Assembly (NCBI RefSeq): GCF_011170125.1
Contig: NZ_BLLN01000001.1
Location: 62,001 to 126,000 of the forward strand
Length of the DNA stretch: 64,000 nt
Reading direction: 5' to 3'
Source of the DNA: Streptomyces diastaticus subsp. diastaticus
Lineage (GTDB): Bacteria; Actinomycetota; Actinomycetes; Streptomycetales; Streptomycetaceae
Position 1 is the stretch's first letter. Each line of letters begins with the position of its first letter. Under the pieces are notes generated by a model that was not told the DNA's origin, searched no databases, and saw nothing but the letters and a program-made list of their open reading frames with translations. Position numbers and translations under genes: made by a program. Positions 43,531-54,714 of this stretch are shown here, in pieces.

Positions 43531-43660
43531 GGACCCATCGTAAGGCCGTGTCGGACGGCCCGGCGGGCGCCCCGGCGGTGAGACTGGTGCCGGTGGAGGA
43601 GGGGGTTCCAGCCCGTGCGCCGGGGCGTGCGGGGCAGCCAGGCGAAAGGCGTGCGGCCCG

Positions 43661-45049
43661 ATGGCGAGTGCGGACGGCGGAAGCGGAGCGGGTGCGGCGG
43701 GCGCGTCGGCCGGGACGGAGCGCGACGGACTGCGGCGGACACTGGGCTTCCGCGACCTGGTGGTGTACGGCCTGCTCTTCATCGCGCCGATGGCGCCGGT
43801 CGGCGTGTACGGGGCGCTGGACGCCCGGTCGCACGGCGCGGTGGCCCTCGTCTACCTGTGCGCCACGGTGGCGATGGCGTTCACCGCCTACAGCTACGCC
43901 CAGATGGTGCGGGTGGTGCCGCGCGCCGGGTCGGTCTTCGCCTACGCGCGGGCCGGGCTCGGCAGGGGTACGGGGTTCATCGCCGGCTGGATGGCGATGC
44001 TCGACTACCTGCTGATCCCGGCGGTGGCGTACCTCTTCTCCGGCATCGCGATGAACGCGCTGGTGCCGGCGGTCCCCTCGTGGGTCTGGACGGCGCTGGC
44101 GGTGGTCGTGACGACGCTGCTCAACCTGTGGGGGGTGCGGGCGGCGGCGCGGGTCGGCTTCGCGGTGCTGGCGATGGAGGTCGCGGTGCTGCTCGTCTTC
44201 GTGGCGGCGGCCGTGGTGGTGCTGGTCCAGGACGGCGCGGCGCGGGACTGGTGGTCGCCGCTGACCGGGGACGGGACGCAGGGCGGGTTCTCGCTGGGCG
44301 CCGTGCTGGGCGCGGTCTCGGTGGCGGTCCTGTCGTACCTCGGGTTCGACGCCATCGCCTCGTTCGCCGAGGAGGTCACCGGGGGCTCGCGGCGGGTGGC
44401 GCGGGCCGTGCTGCTCTGCCTGGTGCTGGCGGGGACGCTGTTCGTGGTGCAGACGTACCTGGTGGCGCTGTTGGAGCCGGTCACCTCCGCGGAGCTGGCG
44501 GACCGGCCGGAGCAGCAGGGCTCGGCCTTCTACGACGCGGTGGACGCCTCGGTGGGGACCTGGCTGCACGACCTGGTGGCGGTGAGCAAGGCGATCGGGG
44601 CGGCCTTCGCGGCGCTGGCGGGGCAGGCGGCGGCGGGCCGGCTGCTGTTCGCGATGGCGCGGGAGCGGCGGCTGCCGAAGGCGCTGGCGCGGACCGATTC
44701 CGGGGTGCCGAGGGTGGCGCTGCTGAGCGCGGCGTTGGTGACGATGGTGGCGGCGGTGTGGGCGGCGGACCAGGCGGAGGGGCTGGACCACCTGGTCTCG
44801 GTGGTGGACATCGGCGCGCTGACCGCCTTCACGCTGCTGCACGCCTCGGTCGTGGGGTGGTTCGTGGTGAAGCGCGGCGGCGGGCCGGTGAGCTGGTGGC
44901 GGCACCTGCTGCTGCCGGTGCTGGGCGCGGCGGTGACGATCGCGGTGATCGTCGAGGCGTCGGGGGCGGCGCAGGTGGTGGGTCTGGTGTGGCTGGCGGT
45001 CGGCCTGGTGGTGCTGTTCGTGCAGCGGGGACGCGGGATCGAGGGGTAG
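43661..45049 (+). CDS. APC-family amino acid permease
   Basis: 462 residues. An amino acid/polyamine/organocation transporter with about 12 transmembrane helices beginning after a ~25-residue Gly/Ala cytoplasmic tail. Helix 1 [25 protein letters not shown] contains the unwound GLLFIAP-like segment; helix 6 has [19 protein letters not shown], the substrate-binding G(F)DAxxxxAEE motif of the family. The charged loop [12 protein letters not shown] and [10 protein letters not shown] match typical APC proteins. The substrate cannot be specified. xseA begins 100 bp downstream in the same direction. Confidence 0.9.
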   Translation: MASADGGSGAGAAGASAGTERDGLRRTLGFRDLVVYGLLFIAPMAPVGVYGALDARSHGAVALVYLCATVAMAFTAYSYAQMVRVVPRAGSVFAYARAGLGRGTGFIAGWMAMLDYLLIPAVAYLFSGIAMNALVPAVPSWVWTALAVVVTTLLNLWGVRAAARVGFAVLAMEVAVLLVFVAAAVVVLVQDGAARDWWSPLTGDGTQGGFSLGAVLGAVSVAVLSYLGFDAIASFAEEVTGGSRRVARAVLLCLVLAGTLFVVQTYLVALLEPVTSAELADRPEQQGSAFYDAVDASVGTWLHDLVAVSKAIGAAFAALAGQAAAGRLLFAMARERRLPKALARTDSGVPRVALLSAALVTMVAAVWAADQAEGLDHLVSVVDIGALTAFTLLHASVVGWFVVKRGGGPVSWWRHLLLPVLGAAVTIAVIVEASGAAQVVGLVWLAVGLVVLFVQRGRGIEG

Positions 45050-45149
45050 GGGTGTCCTCGCCCCGGCCCTGGACCGGACCGTCCTGTCCCTGGACCGGAC
45101 CGTCCTGCTCCCGGCCGCGGTGTCGGTGGCGGCCGTTACGCTCGGGCGC

Positions 45150-46391
45150 ATGGGTGTCAATACGTCTGCGGACGCGCCGCTGCCCGTCGGAGCCGTCTCC
45201 CGGCTGATCGGGGGCTGGATCGACCGGCTGGGCGCGGTCTGGGTCGAGGGGCAGATCACGCAGCTCTCACGGCGGCCGGGGGCGGGCGTGGTCTTCCTGA
45301 CGCTCCGCGACCCCGCGCACGACATCTCGGTGGGCGTGACCTGCTACCGCAAGGTCTTCGACGCGGTGGCCGACGTGGTCACCGAGGGCGCCCGCGTCGT
45401 GGTCCACGCCAAGCCCGAGTGGTACGCGCCGCGGGGGCAGTTGTCGCTGCGGGCCGCCGAGATCCGCCCGGTCGGCGTGGGTGAGCTGCTGGTCCGGCTG
45501 GAGCAGCGGCGCAAGGCGCTGGCGGCGGAGGGTCTGTTCGCGCTGGAGCGCAAGCGGCCGCTGCCCTTCCTGCCGCAGCTGATCGGCCTGGTCTGCGGCC
45601 GCGCCTCGGCCGCGGAGCGGGACGTCCTGGAGAACGCCCGGCACCGCTGGCCCGCCGTCCGCTTCGAGGTGCGCAACGTGGCGGTGCAGGGCGTGCACGC
45701 GGTGGCGCAGGTCACCGGTGCGGTCCGCGAGCTGGACGCCCACCCGGAGGTCGACGTCATCGTGGTGGCGCGCGGCGGCGGCAGTGTGGAGGACCTGCTG
45801 CCCTTCTCCGACGAGGAGCTGATCCGCGCGGTCTCCGGCTGCCGGACCCCGGTGGTCTCCGCGATCGGCCACGAGCCGGACACCCCGCTGCTGGACCTGG
45901 TGGCGGACCTGCGCGCCTCGACGCCGACCGACGCCGCCAAGAAGGTCGTCCCGGACGTCGGCGAGGAGCACGAGCGGGTACGCCAGCTCCGCGACCGGGC
46001 CCGCCGCGCCGCACACGGCCTGGTCGACCGCGAGGAGCGCGGCCTCGCCCACGCACTGGCCCGCCCCTCGATACAGGACCCGTACCGCATGGTCGAGGAG
46101 CGCGAGGAGCGGGTGTCGGCCCTGCTGGGCCGCTCCCGGCGCACCCTCGGCCACCTCCTGGACCGCGCCGACTCCGAGCTGGCCCACACCCGCGCCCGGG
46201 TCGTGGCCCTCTCCCCCGCGGCGACGCTGGAGCGGGGGTACGCGGTCCTCCAGACGGCCGAGGGCGCCGTGGTGCGGGCTCCGGCCGAGGTGGCGTACGG
46301 CGCGGAGCTGCGGGCCAGGGTCGCGGAGGGCGAGCTGGTGGTGCGCAGGGTCGAGGGTGCCGAGGAGGCGGCCGGGGACGCCGCGGGGTGA
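45150..46391 (+). CDS. xseA: Exodeoxyribonuclease VII large subunit
   Basis: 413 residues from ATG 45150. The large subunit of the single-strand-specific exonuclease that processes ssDNA to acid-soluble oligonucleotides. N-terminal OB domain ([34 protein letters not shown]), a catalytic domain with [75 protein letters not shown], and a C-terminal helical region binding XseB. It is followed by xseB after 134 bp. Confidence 0.95.
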   Translation: MGVNTSADAPLPVGAVSRLIGGWIDRLGAVWVEGQITQLSRRPGAGVVFLTLRDPAHDISVGVTCYRKVFDAVADVVTEGARVVVHAKPEWYAPRGQLSLRAAEIRPVGVGELLVRLEQRRKALAAEGLFALERKRPLPFLPQLIGLVCGRASAAERDVLENARHRWPAVRFEVRNVAVQGVHAVAQVTGAVRELDAHPEVDVIVVARGGGSVEDLLPFSDEELIRAVSGCRTPVVSAIGHEPDTPLLDLVADLRASTPTDAAKKVVPDVGEEHERVRQLRDRARRAAHGLVDREERGLAHALARPSIQDPYRMVEEREERVSALLGRSRRTLGHLLDRADSELAHTRARVVALSPAATLERGYAVLQTAEGAVVRAPAEVAYGAELRARVAEGELVVRRVEGAEEAAGDAAG

Positions 46392-46525
46392 GCCGGGGCC
46401 GGCGGGGTGCGCCGCCGGGCCGGAAGACGGCGGGCGGGTCCGCCGGGGCAGGGACACGACAGGCCGCGAGGCCACCGAGACGACGACGGGCCGGCCGAGC
46501 GCCGGGCCGGGAGAAGGACCACACG

Positions 46526-46762
46526 ATGACCACGACACCCACCACCGGCGAGGCGGCGCTCGGCTACGAGCAGGCGCGGGACGAGCTGATCGAGGTGGTC
46601 CGCAAGCTGGAGGCCGGCGGCACCACGCTGGAGGAGTCGCTGGCGCTCTGGGAGCGCGGCGAGGAGCTGGCGAAGGTCTGCCGCCGCTGGCTGGACGGCG
46701 CCCGCGCCCGTCTGGACGCGGCCCTGGCCGAGGAGGCGGCCGAGGAGGGCGAGGCGGAGTGA
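46526..46762 (+). CDS. xseB: Exodeoxyribonuclease VII small subunit
   Basis: 78 residues from ATG 46526 with GGAGAAGGA upstream. A short helical protein: [51 protein letters not shown] is the XseB signature (two helices with the LExG turn and the LWERGEEL helix), followed by an acidic tail. It binds XseA in multiple copies to give exonuclease VII. An open frame runs upstream to the xseA stop, but only this start carries family sequence. Confidence 0.94.
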   Translation: MTTTPTTGEAALGYEQARDELIEVVRKLEAGGTTLEESLALWERGEELAKVCRRWLDGARARLDAALAEEAAEEGEAE

Positions 46763-46875
46763 GGCTCCGGCGGGCCTTGATCACCAAGCGCGGGTAAAAG
46801 GCCAGCTCATACGCGCAGAGGGGAAGGCGGGCAAGGGCAGTGCCGAGTGAGCCCCCTCACAGCCCCCCAGCTTTT

Positions 46876-46890
46876 GTTGAAGTTTAAACG
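46876..46890. promoter_or_regulatory. GTTTAAAC-containing element upstream of the nitroreductase-family gene
   Basis: TTGAAGTTTAAACG (46877-46890) contains the 8-bp palindrome GTTTAAAC (46882-46889) in one of the most A+T-rich spots of the window, about 60 bp before the start codon of the reductase gene. Similar sites upstream of streptomycete nitroreductase genes suggest a MarR/HxlR-type operator or promoter; the regulator is not known. Confidence 0.45.
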
Positions 46891-46948
46891 TCCGCATCGT
46901 ACGGTCGGTCACGCACGTCACCGCACCACACGAAGAGGTTCCCCACGC

Positions 46949-47539
46949 ATGTCTCTCGTCCTTGACTCCGCCGCACAGGACCTGCTGTTCCGCGAAGCCC
47001 GCACCGCGAACACCTTCACCGACGAGCCGGTGACCGATGAGCAGGTCCAGGCCATCTACGACCTGGTCAAGTACGGCCCGACCGCGTTCAACCAGAACCC
47101 GCTGCGCATCACCCTGGTCCGCTCGCCCGAGGCCCGGGAGCGCCTGGTCCGGCACATGGCCGAGGGCAACCGCCCGAAGACCGCCACGGCCCCGCTGGTC
47201 GCCATCCTCTCGACGGACCACGAGTTCCACGAGGAGCTCCCCAAGCTGATGCCGCACGCCCCGGGCCTCGCCGAGACCTTCTTCTCCGAGCGCCCCGTCC
47301 GTGAGGCCGCCGGCTCCCTGAACGCCGCCCTCCAGGCCGGCTACTTCATCGTCGGTGTCCGCGCCGCCGGTCTGGCCGCGGGCCCGATGACCGGATTCGA
47401 CTTCGACGGCGTCCAGAAGGAGTTCCTCGACGCCGACCACACCCCGCTGATGGTCGTCAACATCGGCAAGCCCGGCGAGGACGCCTGGTTCCCGCGCTCC
47501 CCCCGCCTGGCGTACGACGAGGTCGTCACCACGGTCTGA
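46949..47539 (+). CDS. Malonic semialdehyde reductase (nitroreductase family)
   Basis: 196 residues from ATG 46949 (AAGAGG upstream). A compact FMN-dependent nitroreductase-fold enzyme of the RutE/HadB group: SLVLDSAAQDLLFREARTANTF, the FMN phosphate-binding KYGPTAFNQNPLRITLV, and the C-terminal VNIGKPGEDAWFPRSPRL are typical of proteins annotated malonic semialdehyde reductase, which detoxify malonic semialdehyde or reduce enones using NAD(P)H. It stands alone between a palindromic promoter element and a bidirectional terminator. Confidence 0.88.
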   Translation: MSLVLDSAAQDLLFREARTANTFTDEPVTDEQVQAIYDLVKYGPTAFNQNPLRITLVRSPEARERLVRHMAEGNRPKTATAPLVAILSTDHEFHEELPKLMPHAPGLAETFFSERPVREAAGSLNAALQAGYFIVGVRAAGLAAGPMTGFDFDGVQKEFLDADHTPLMVVNIGKPGEDAWFPRSPRLAYDEVVTTV

Positions 47540-47579
47540 CCTCTCCGGCTCGGCGCGCTTCGCCCGCTCGCCCACCCGG

Positions 47580-47627
47580 CACGCGAAAGGCTCCGCACCC
47601 CCTCCGGGGTGCGGAGCCTTTCGCGTG
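47580..47627. terminator. Bidirectional terminator, 22-bp perfect stem
   Basis: A 22-bp uninterrupted stem (47580-47601 with 47606-47627, arms containing GCGAAAGGCTCCGCACCCC and its complement) and a 4-nt loop, placed between the convergent reductase gene and DUF4245 gene. The AAA/TTT pairs inside the stem give U-runs on both sides, so it can serve both genes. Confidence 0.85.
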
Positions 47628-47660
47628 GCCGTTTCCGTGCCCGCGTCCGCGCGGGCGGGG

Positions 47661-48209
47661 TCAGGAGGCCCGGCCCTCCGCATCCTCCGGCGGGGCCGTC
47701 TCCAGGGCGGCCGCGACCTTGCTGAGCTGGCCGATGGAGGCGCTGCCGGTGACGACCGTGGTGGCGTCGCCGTCCTGGCGGACCAGGGCGTCGTACCGCT
47801 CACCCTCGTACCGCTTCCACGGCTCGCCCTTGATGGTCTGGGTGATCTCGGTGGCCTCCGCGTTCTGCGTGGCCTCCTTGATGAAGCGCTCCGGCTTGTC
47901 CACCGACTGCTCCACCCCGACGTACTTGCCGTCCGGGGTGTGGAGGCCGAGGTGCCAGCGCTCGCCGTCGTCGCCCTTGTAGCGCACGGTGGTCGCACGC
48001 CAGTCGTCCGGCAGTCCGACCGGGGCCGCGATCGGGTACGAGGCCGCGCGCCGGGCGGTGCTCAGCTCGACGTCGTAGCTGATCGCCTCCGGGGGCCTCT
48101 CGGTCCCGTCGTGCGGGATGAAGACGTAGATCCCCGCGACCACGATGCCGATGGCGGCCATCGAGAGGATCATGTCCTTGACCGTCTGCTTGCCTTTCAT
48201 ACCTGCCAC
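47661..48209 (-). CDS. DUF4245 membrane-anchored protein
   Basis: 182 residues from GTG 48209 (ATG 48200 is a close alternative giving MKGKQTVKD). An N-terminal basic stretch is followed by one membrane helix (MILSMAAIGIVVAGIYVFIP, about residues 14-33). The remaining ~145 residues face outward: PIAAPVGLPDDWRATTVRYKG, WHLGLHTPDGKYVGVEQS, and a DALVRQDGDATTVVTGSASIGQL end. These blocks define the actinobacterial DUF4245 family, which is often found next to glpX; its function is unknown. It is divergent from glpX. Confidence 0.85.
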   Translation of the reverse strand: MAGMKGKQTVKDMILSMAAIGIVVAGIYVFIPHDGTERPPEAISYDVELSTARRAASYPIAAPVGLPDDWRATTVRYKGDDGERWHLGLHTPDGKYVGVEQSVDKPERFIKEATQNAEATEITQTIKGEPWKRYEGERYDALVRQDGDATTVVTGSASIGQLSKVAAALETAPPEDAEGRAS

Positions 48210-48309
48210 GGGACCATCGTCGCAGGTGCTCCGGACCACCCCTCCCCCACCCCGACCAACCCGCCCTGAGCAGCGGTTTCCGGACTTCACCGGTAGGAAG
48301 ACCGGACGA

Positions 48310-48338
48310 TCTGCTCATCCGTGCCCCGGTCTGCTCAT
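48310..48338. repeat. Tandem direct repeat TCTGCTCAT upstream of glpX
   Basis: TCTGCTCAT occurs at 48310-48318 and 48330-48338, exactly 20 bp apart. A -10-like TAGAGT lies at 48355-48360, so the second copy overlaps the expected -35 region. The arrangement suggests an activator or sigma-related site in the glpX/DUF4245 divergent promoter. Confidence 0.45.
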
Positions 48339-48408
48339 ATTGTCGGCCTACCGATAGAGTCCGTTCATCACCCTCATCCGGCCGTCGTCGTACAGAAAGG
48401 TGCGCCCG

Positions 48409-49440
48409 ATGACCGAGCACCATCTGCCCGCCCCCCTCGAGGTCTCTCCGGAGGCCCCCGACCGCAACCTCGCGCTGGAACTCGTACGGGTCACCGAGGC
48501 CGCCGCCATGGCCGCCGGCCGCTGGGTCGGCCGCGGTGAGAAGAACGGCGCCGACGGCGCGGCCGTGAAGGCCATGCGCACCCTCGTCTCCACCGTCTCG
48601 ATGAACGGCGTCGTCGTCATCGGCGAGGGCGAGAAGGACGAAGCCCCGATGCTCTTCAACGGGGAGCGGATCGGCGACGGCACCGGCGCCGAGTGCGACA
48701 TCGCCGTCGACCCGATCGACGGCACCTCGCTCACCGCCAAGGGCCAGCCGAACGCCGTCGCGGTGCTGGCCGCCGCCGACCGCGGCACGATGTTCGACCC
48801 GTCGGCCGTCTTCTACATGGACAAGCTGGTCACCGGACCGGCCGCCGCCGACTACGTGGACATCGACGCGCCCGTCCCGGTCAACATCCGCCGGGTCGCC
48901 AAGGCCAAGGGCGCGACGCCCGAGGACGTCACCGTGGTCATCCTGGACCGGCCGCGCCACGAGGGGATCATGCGGGAGATCCGGGAGACGGGCGCCCGGA
49001 TCAAGCTGATCTCCGACGGTGACGTGGCGGGCTCGGTCATGGCGGTGCGCGAGGGCAGCGGCGTCGACATGCTGCTCGGCATCGGCGGCACCCCCGAGGG
49101 CATCATCTCGGCCTGCGCCATCAAGTGCCTCGGCGGCACCATCCAGGGCAAGCTCTGGCCCAAGGACGACGAGGAACGCGCCCGCGCCCTGGAGGCCGGG
49201 CACGACCTGGACCGGGTGCTGTCCACCGACGACCTGGTCAGTGGTGAGAACGTGTTCTTCGTGGCCACCGGCATCACCGACGGCGAGCTGCTGCCGGGCG
49301 TGCGCTACAGCGCCGGCTCGGCCACCACCTCCTCGCTGGTGATGCGCTCCAAGTCGGGCACGATCCGCCGCATCGACTCCACCCACCGCCTCTCCAAGCT
49401 GCGCGCCTACAGCGCGGTGGACTTCGACCGGGCGAAGTAG
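48409..49440 (+). CDS. glpX: Fructose-1,6-bisphosphatase class II
   Basis: 343 residues from ATG 48409 (AGAAAGG upstream). The GlpX-type gluconeogenic phosphatase of actinobacteria. Family blocks: [34 protein letters not shown], the metal-binding [14 protein letters not shown] and [73 protein letters not shown] and the C-terminal [20 protein letters not shown]. It dephosphorylates fructose-1,6-bisphosphate and is required for growth on non-sugar carbon. A hairpin terminator follows. Confidence 0.96.
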   Translation: MTEHHLPAPLEVSPEAPDRNLALELVRVTEAAAMAAGRWVGRGEKNGADGAAVKAMRTLVSTVSMNGVVVIGEGEKDEAPMLFNGERIGDGTGAECDIAVDPIDGTSLTAKGQPNAVAVLAAADRGTMFDPSAVFYMDKLVTGPAAADYVDIDAPVPVNIRRVAKAKGATPEDVTVVILDRPRHEGIMREIRETGARIKLISDGDVAGSVMAVREGSGVDMLLGIGGTPEGIISACAIKCLGGTIQGKLWPKDDEERARALEAGHDLDRVLSTDDLVSGENVFFVATGITDGELLPGVRYSAGSATTSSLVMRSKSGTIRRIDSTHRLSKLRAYSAVDFDRAK

Positions 49441-49500
49441 CACCCGGGCCCGGGAGCGCCATGTGCGGTGGCGCCCGGAGACCCGGCCCGTGCGGACATG

Positions 49501-49539
49501 CCGAAGGGGCGCCCCCCGGCCGGAGGGGCGCCCCTTCGG
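49501..49539. terminator. Bidirectional terminator between glpX and the WhiB-like gene
   Basis: CCGAAGGGGCGCCCC (49501-49515) pairs perfectly with GGGGCGCCCCTTCGG (49525-49539), loop of 9 nt. It lies between convergent genes. Confidence 0.82.
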
Positions 49540-49547
49540 TGCGGGCG

Positions 49548-49907
49548 TCAGCCCGCGGCGGCTATCGGGCCCGGGGCGAGGTCGAGGTCGCGGCGCCTGC
49601 GGCGGGCCAGGACCACGCGGCGCTCGGCGGCGGTGAGGCCGCCCCAGACGCCGTACGGCTCGGGCTGGAGCAGGGCGTGCTCGCGGCACTGGATCATGAC
49701 GGGACACTGGGCGCAGACCCGCTTGGCGGCCTCCTCGCGGGCGAGGCGGGCCGCGGTGGGCTCTTTGGAGGGGGCGAAGAAGAGGCCCGCTTCGTCCCGG
49801 CGGCAGACGGCGTCCGAATGCCATGGGGTGTCCTGATCGCGTTCCCGCACGGGCACCCGCTGGGGCGGCACGGTGGCGACCAGGGACTGACGCGGCGGAT
49901 GCTGCAC
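49548..49907 (-). CDS. wblI: WhiB-like [4Fe-4S] transcription factor
   Basis: 119 residues. Four iron-sulfur ligand cysteines at residues 35, 65, 68 and 74 (AVCRRDEAG, VCAQCPVMIQC), the GVWGG turn at 86-90 that contacts the main sigma factor, and a basic C-terminus (ARRRRRDLDL) that binds DNA. WhiB-like proteins act with sigma-70 to control development, redox responses or antibiotic resistance. The symbol wblI is assigned only because in S. coelicolor this gene sits next to glpX and DUF1707, as here. ATG 49907 is used; a longer in-frame start is not supported. Confidence 0.82.
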   Translation of the reverse strand: MQHPPRQSLVATVPPQRVPVRERDQDTPWHSDAVCRRDEAGLFFAPSKEPTAARLAREEAAKRVCAQCPVMIQCREHALLQPEPYGVWGGLTAAERRVVLARRRRRDLDLAPGPIAAAG

Positions 49908-50051
49908 GGTCTACTCCTGACGACGGCTTCGCGAGCGAGCGGCGATGCCCCAAGCAATACCCGCTGTGCGCGGGCCTATGCACTGCGTTGGCACGCACCG
50001 CCGTCAGGACGTACCGGACCGCTCACCGGACACCGCGACCGGCCGCCGGAC

Positions 50052-50729
50052 TCAACCGCCCAGATGCTTGCGCAACTTGTGGTGCAGATCGCGCAGGACC
50101 GAGCCGCGCTTCGGCTTGGCCTCGACGTTCCCGAGGACGGCCATGCCGCTGATCTGCACGACCGGGGCGCCTGGCTCACCGGACTCCAGGTGGTCGACCT
50201 CGAAGTTTCCGAGGATGCCGCCGCCCGACCCGCGCAGGGTGACGTTCTCGGGGACCGTCACCTCGACGTTCCCGAAGACGGAGAACGCCTTGACGACGAT
50301 GTGCTGGTGCTCGAACAGGGCCTCGCTGAGGTCGATCTCGACGTTCCCGAAGACCGCGTACGCGTGGGTGCGGCGGCCGGGGCGCCAGCGGCCCTTGCGG
50401 ACGGCGCTGGAGAAGACGGCCACGAGGTTCTCGTCCGGCTCCGCCGGGACCGCGCCCGGTCCGGCGGCGGGGGCCTGGGCGGGCCGCGCCCCGGGCAAGT
50501 CCCGCACGAGCGGCTCCAGTTCGCCCAGAGTGCGGGCGGCGTAGACCGCGTCGATGCGCTCGGAGTGCTCCTCGGCCGTCAGGCGGCCCTCGGCGAGCGC
50601 GTCGCGCAGGAGATCGGCGATGCGGTCGCGGTCGGCGTCGGAGGCGCGCAGCTCCGCTTCCGCCGTGACCGGGGCGGGGGGCGGCGGGGTCGCTTCGGGT
50701 GAGCTCTGGGGCTGCTTCTGGAGGTCCAC
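50052..50729 (-). CDS. DUF1707 and LiaF-like domain protein
   Basis: 225 residues from GTG 50729. After a Pro/Ser tail, residues about 28-80 are a DUF1707 module (LRASDADRDRIADLLRDALAEGRLTAEEHSERIDAVYAARTLGEL with LVRDLP). The C-terminal part (about 110-225) has repeated (V/L)FGNVE(I/V) motifs (AYAVFGNVEIDLSEA, AFSVFGNVEVTVPENV, GNFEVDHL, GMAVLGNVEAKP) typical of the cell-wall-active antibiotics response LiaF-like beta-helix. Such proteins are often found near membrane-stress regulators in actinobacteria. No membrane helix is obvious. It is encoded 116 bp downstream of the kinase fusion gene and may be co-expressed with it. Confidence 0.85.
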   Translation of the reverse strand: MDLQKQPQSSPEATPPPPAPVTAEAELRASDADRDRIADLLRDALAEGRLTAEEHSERIDAVYAARTLGELEPLVRDLPGARPAQAPAAGPGAVPAEPDENLVAVFSSAVRKGRWRPGRRTHAYAVFGNVEIDLSEALFEHQHIVVKAFSVFGNVEVTVPENVTLRGSGGGILGNFEVDHLESGEPGAPVVQISGMAVLGNVEAKPKRGSVLRDLHHKLRKHLGG

Positions 50730-50845
50730 CCCGCCAGGGTACCCAGACGCGATAGATCGCGACCAGGGGCGGCGCCGGGCCAATCCGGCCGAACTGGCCC
50801 CGGCGCAAGGGCCGCTCGCCCGGGATGGCCCGCCGCCGCCCGGTG

Positions 50846-52801
50846 TCAGGGCTTCGCGCACTCCGGCGGCTGGGGCTTGCGCGGCTGCGGCTTGTTCTTC
50901 ATGAGTCCGGCCAGGTGCTCCTCGTACATCTCCTCCCAGCCGCTTCCGGTGAGGATGTCCTGGAGTCCCTCGCAGACCTTGTGCTTCAGGGTCCCGTCGC
51001 CGAGCCGCATCGCGACGCCGTAGCCCTCCGTCCCCCGGCCGTTCTCCAGGAGCTTGAGCTTGCCGGGGCGGTCGTTGGCGTACCCGGCGAGAAGGACGTC
51101 GTCCGAGGCGACCGCGTACACGTCGGACTTCGGGTCCAGCAGTTCGTCCACGCACTCCTGGTACGTGGCGGGCTGCCACTTGCGCATGGTGAAGCCCTGC
51201 TTGGTCAGGTCCTGTTCGTACGTCGACCCCTGGGCGGTGCACACCTCGACCTTGTTCACCTTCAGGTCGAGCGGGCTGTCGAGGTCGTACATCCTGGACT
51301 TCTCCCGGACGAGGAAGCTGCGGCCCGCCTTGTAGTACGGGCCGGCGAAGTCGACGCCCTCCTTCTCCTTGCGGCCGTCGGTGATGCTGTACGAGGCGAC
51401 GACCAGGTCCACGTCGCCGTTGGCCAGTTTGCTGCTCCGGTTGTCCGTGGTCACCTGTCGGAGGACGACCTCGTCCTCGCCGTAGCCGAGGTGATCGGCG
51501 ACGGCGTGGGCCATGGCGACGTCGAAGCCCTCGTAGGCGTCGGCCTTCTTGTCGTACAGGCTCAGTCCGGGCTGGTCGGTCTTGACGCCGATCCGCAGGT
51601 CGGGGTGGTCCTTCCGCCACTGCGCCCACTGCTGCCCGGCGGCGTTGCCGGCCGCCCCCTCGCCGCCGCCTCCCGGCGGACCGGCCTGGTCGTCCCCGCC
51701 GGCGTTGCGCGCGAGGAACCAGCCGCCGCCGGCCAGCAGGGCGGCGGCCACCACGGCCGCCACCGCTTTCAGACCCCGGGCCCCGCCCGCCTTCGCCTCC
51801 GGCGCCGCCGACGGCTGCCCGGGAGCGGGCGGGACCGGGGCCGGGGCGGACTCCGCGGACTCCGGCGCGGGGCCGTCGGCCGCCTGGGTGGGGCGCGCGG
51901 CCACGGCGGCGTGCGGCGCGGCGGGGTCGTCCTGGAGGACCTCTCGGAGCATCGCCTCGGCCGAGGCCGCGTCCAGCCGCTCGGCCGGATCGGTGATCAG
52001 CAGCCCCTGGATGACCGGGGCGAGCGGACCGGCGTACCGGATGACGGGGTCGGGGGACTGCCGGATGTTCTCCTGGACCTCCCACACCTCCTGGCCGCCG
52101 AAGGGCACCCGCCCCTCGGCCATCTCGTAGAGGGTGACGCCCAGCGCCCACAGGTCGGAGGCGGGCGTGGGGCCTGGGGACGCGGGGGCGAACAGCTCGG
52201 GCGCCAGGTACGGGGGTGTGCCGATGACACTGCCGTGCCGGGTCACCCGGTCCGCGCCGGTGAAGGTGGCGATGCCGAAGTCCACCAGGATCGCCAGGCC
52301 GTCCTCGCGGACGAGGACGTTGCCCGGCTTCACGTCGCGGTGCAGGACCGAGGCCCGGTGGACCGCCCGCAGGCCCTGGACGATCTGGAGGCCGATGTCG
52401 GCGGCCCGGGGCACCCCCAGGACCCGCTCAGCGCGCAGCAGGTCGGCGAGGGACCGCGCCTCCAGCAGCTTCATCACGATCCAGACCTGGTTGTCCGTCT
52501 CGACCTGGTCGTGGACGGTCACCACGTTCTGGTGCTCGATCTTGGCGATGGCCTCCGCCTCGCGCCGGGCCCGCTGCATCGCCGTCTGCTGGGTCTCGGC
52601 GGCCATCGCGGTGCGGTCGAGGAGCCCCTTCACGGCGACGTACCGCCGCAGCCGCCGGTCGTACGCCTTCCAGACCTCGCCCATCCCGCCGCTGCCGACC
52701 GGCTCCAGCAGCTCGTAGCGGTCGTCGATCACGGTGTGGCGGGCCGGCGGACCGGGCGCCGGCCCGCCGCCGGGCTGGTTGGATCTGCCTTCGCCGTGCA
52801 T
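50846..52801 (-). CDS. Ser/Thr protein kinase fused to an extracellular solute-binding domain
   Basis: 651 residues from ATG 52801. Cytoplasmic Hanks kinase domain (about 28-290): glycine loop VGSGGMGEV, ATP Lys58 (VAVKGL), catalytic HRD at 154-156 (LHRDVKPGNVL), DFG at 174-176, activation loop TRHGSVIGT and APE at 200-202. An Ala/Pro linker (290-340) leads to a single membrane helix (about 343-363), then a Gly-rich segment and an extracytoplasmic family 3 (amino-acid type) solute-binding domain (about 395-635: LRIGVKTDQPGLSLYD, GFDVAMAHAVADHLGYG, ASYSITDGRKEKEGVDFAGPYY). The layout suggests a one-component nutrient sensor linking extracellular amino acid (e.g. Glu/Gln-like) binding to phosphorylation. 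Ligand and substrates are unknown. Confidence 0.9.
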   Translation of the reverse strand: MHGEGRSNQPGGGPAPGPPARHTVIDDRYELLEPVGSGGMGEVWKAYDRRLRRYVAVKGLLDRTAMAAETQQTAMQRARREAEAIAKIEHQNVVTVHDQVETDNQVWIVMKLLEARSLADLLRAERVLGVPRAADIGLQIVQGLRAVHRASVLHRDVKPGNVLVREDGLAILVDFGIATFTGADRVTRHGSVIGTPPYLAPELFAPASPGPTPASDLWALGVTLYEMAEGRVPFGGQEVWEVQENIRQSPDPVIRYAGPLAPVIQGLLITDPAERLDAASAEAMLREVLQDDPAAPHAAVAARPTQAADGPAPESAESAPAPVPPAPGQPSAAPEAKAGGARGLKAVAAVVAAALLAGGGWFLARNAGGDDQAGPPGGGGEGAAGNAAGQQWAQWRKDHPDLRIGVKTDQPGLSLYDKKADAYEGFDVAMAHAVADHLGYGEDEVVLRQVTTDNRSSKLANGDVDLVVASYSITDGRKEKEGVDFAGPYYKAGRSFLVREKSRMYDLDSPLDLKVNKVEVCTAQGSTYEQDLTKQGFTMRKWQPATYQECVDELLDPKSDVYAVASDDVLLAGYANDRPGKLKLLENGRGTEGYGVAMRLGDGTLKHKVCEGLQDILTGSGWEEMYEEHLAGLMKNKPQPRKPQPPECAKP

Positions 52802-53039
52802 ACGACCCCCCTGTGCGCTTCATGGACCCCGCCAGATTAGACGGCCCGTCACGCTTCCGAGGCGTGAGCGGACGGGCGGTTTCCCGGCGGCCGGCCGGAG
52901 CGGCCCCCTCCGGTCCCGCCGCCGGGGCCCGCCCCCACTGAGCCTTACCTCACAGGACCGGTGTCCGCGGTGCGTCTTACGCTGGTGAGCGCTGCCCGAG
53001 GGAGGACAGCCTGCGACCCCTGAGTGAGGAATGGGCGAA

Positions 53040-54707
<1,668 letters not shown>

Positions 54708-54714
54708 CCCACCC

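Noticed and set aside
52938..52953. CTGAGCCTTACCTCA as a possible iron box before the class I fumarase
   Set aside because: Only one half-site matches the DmdR/IdeR consensus; the central TTAGGC part and symmetry are lacking.
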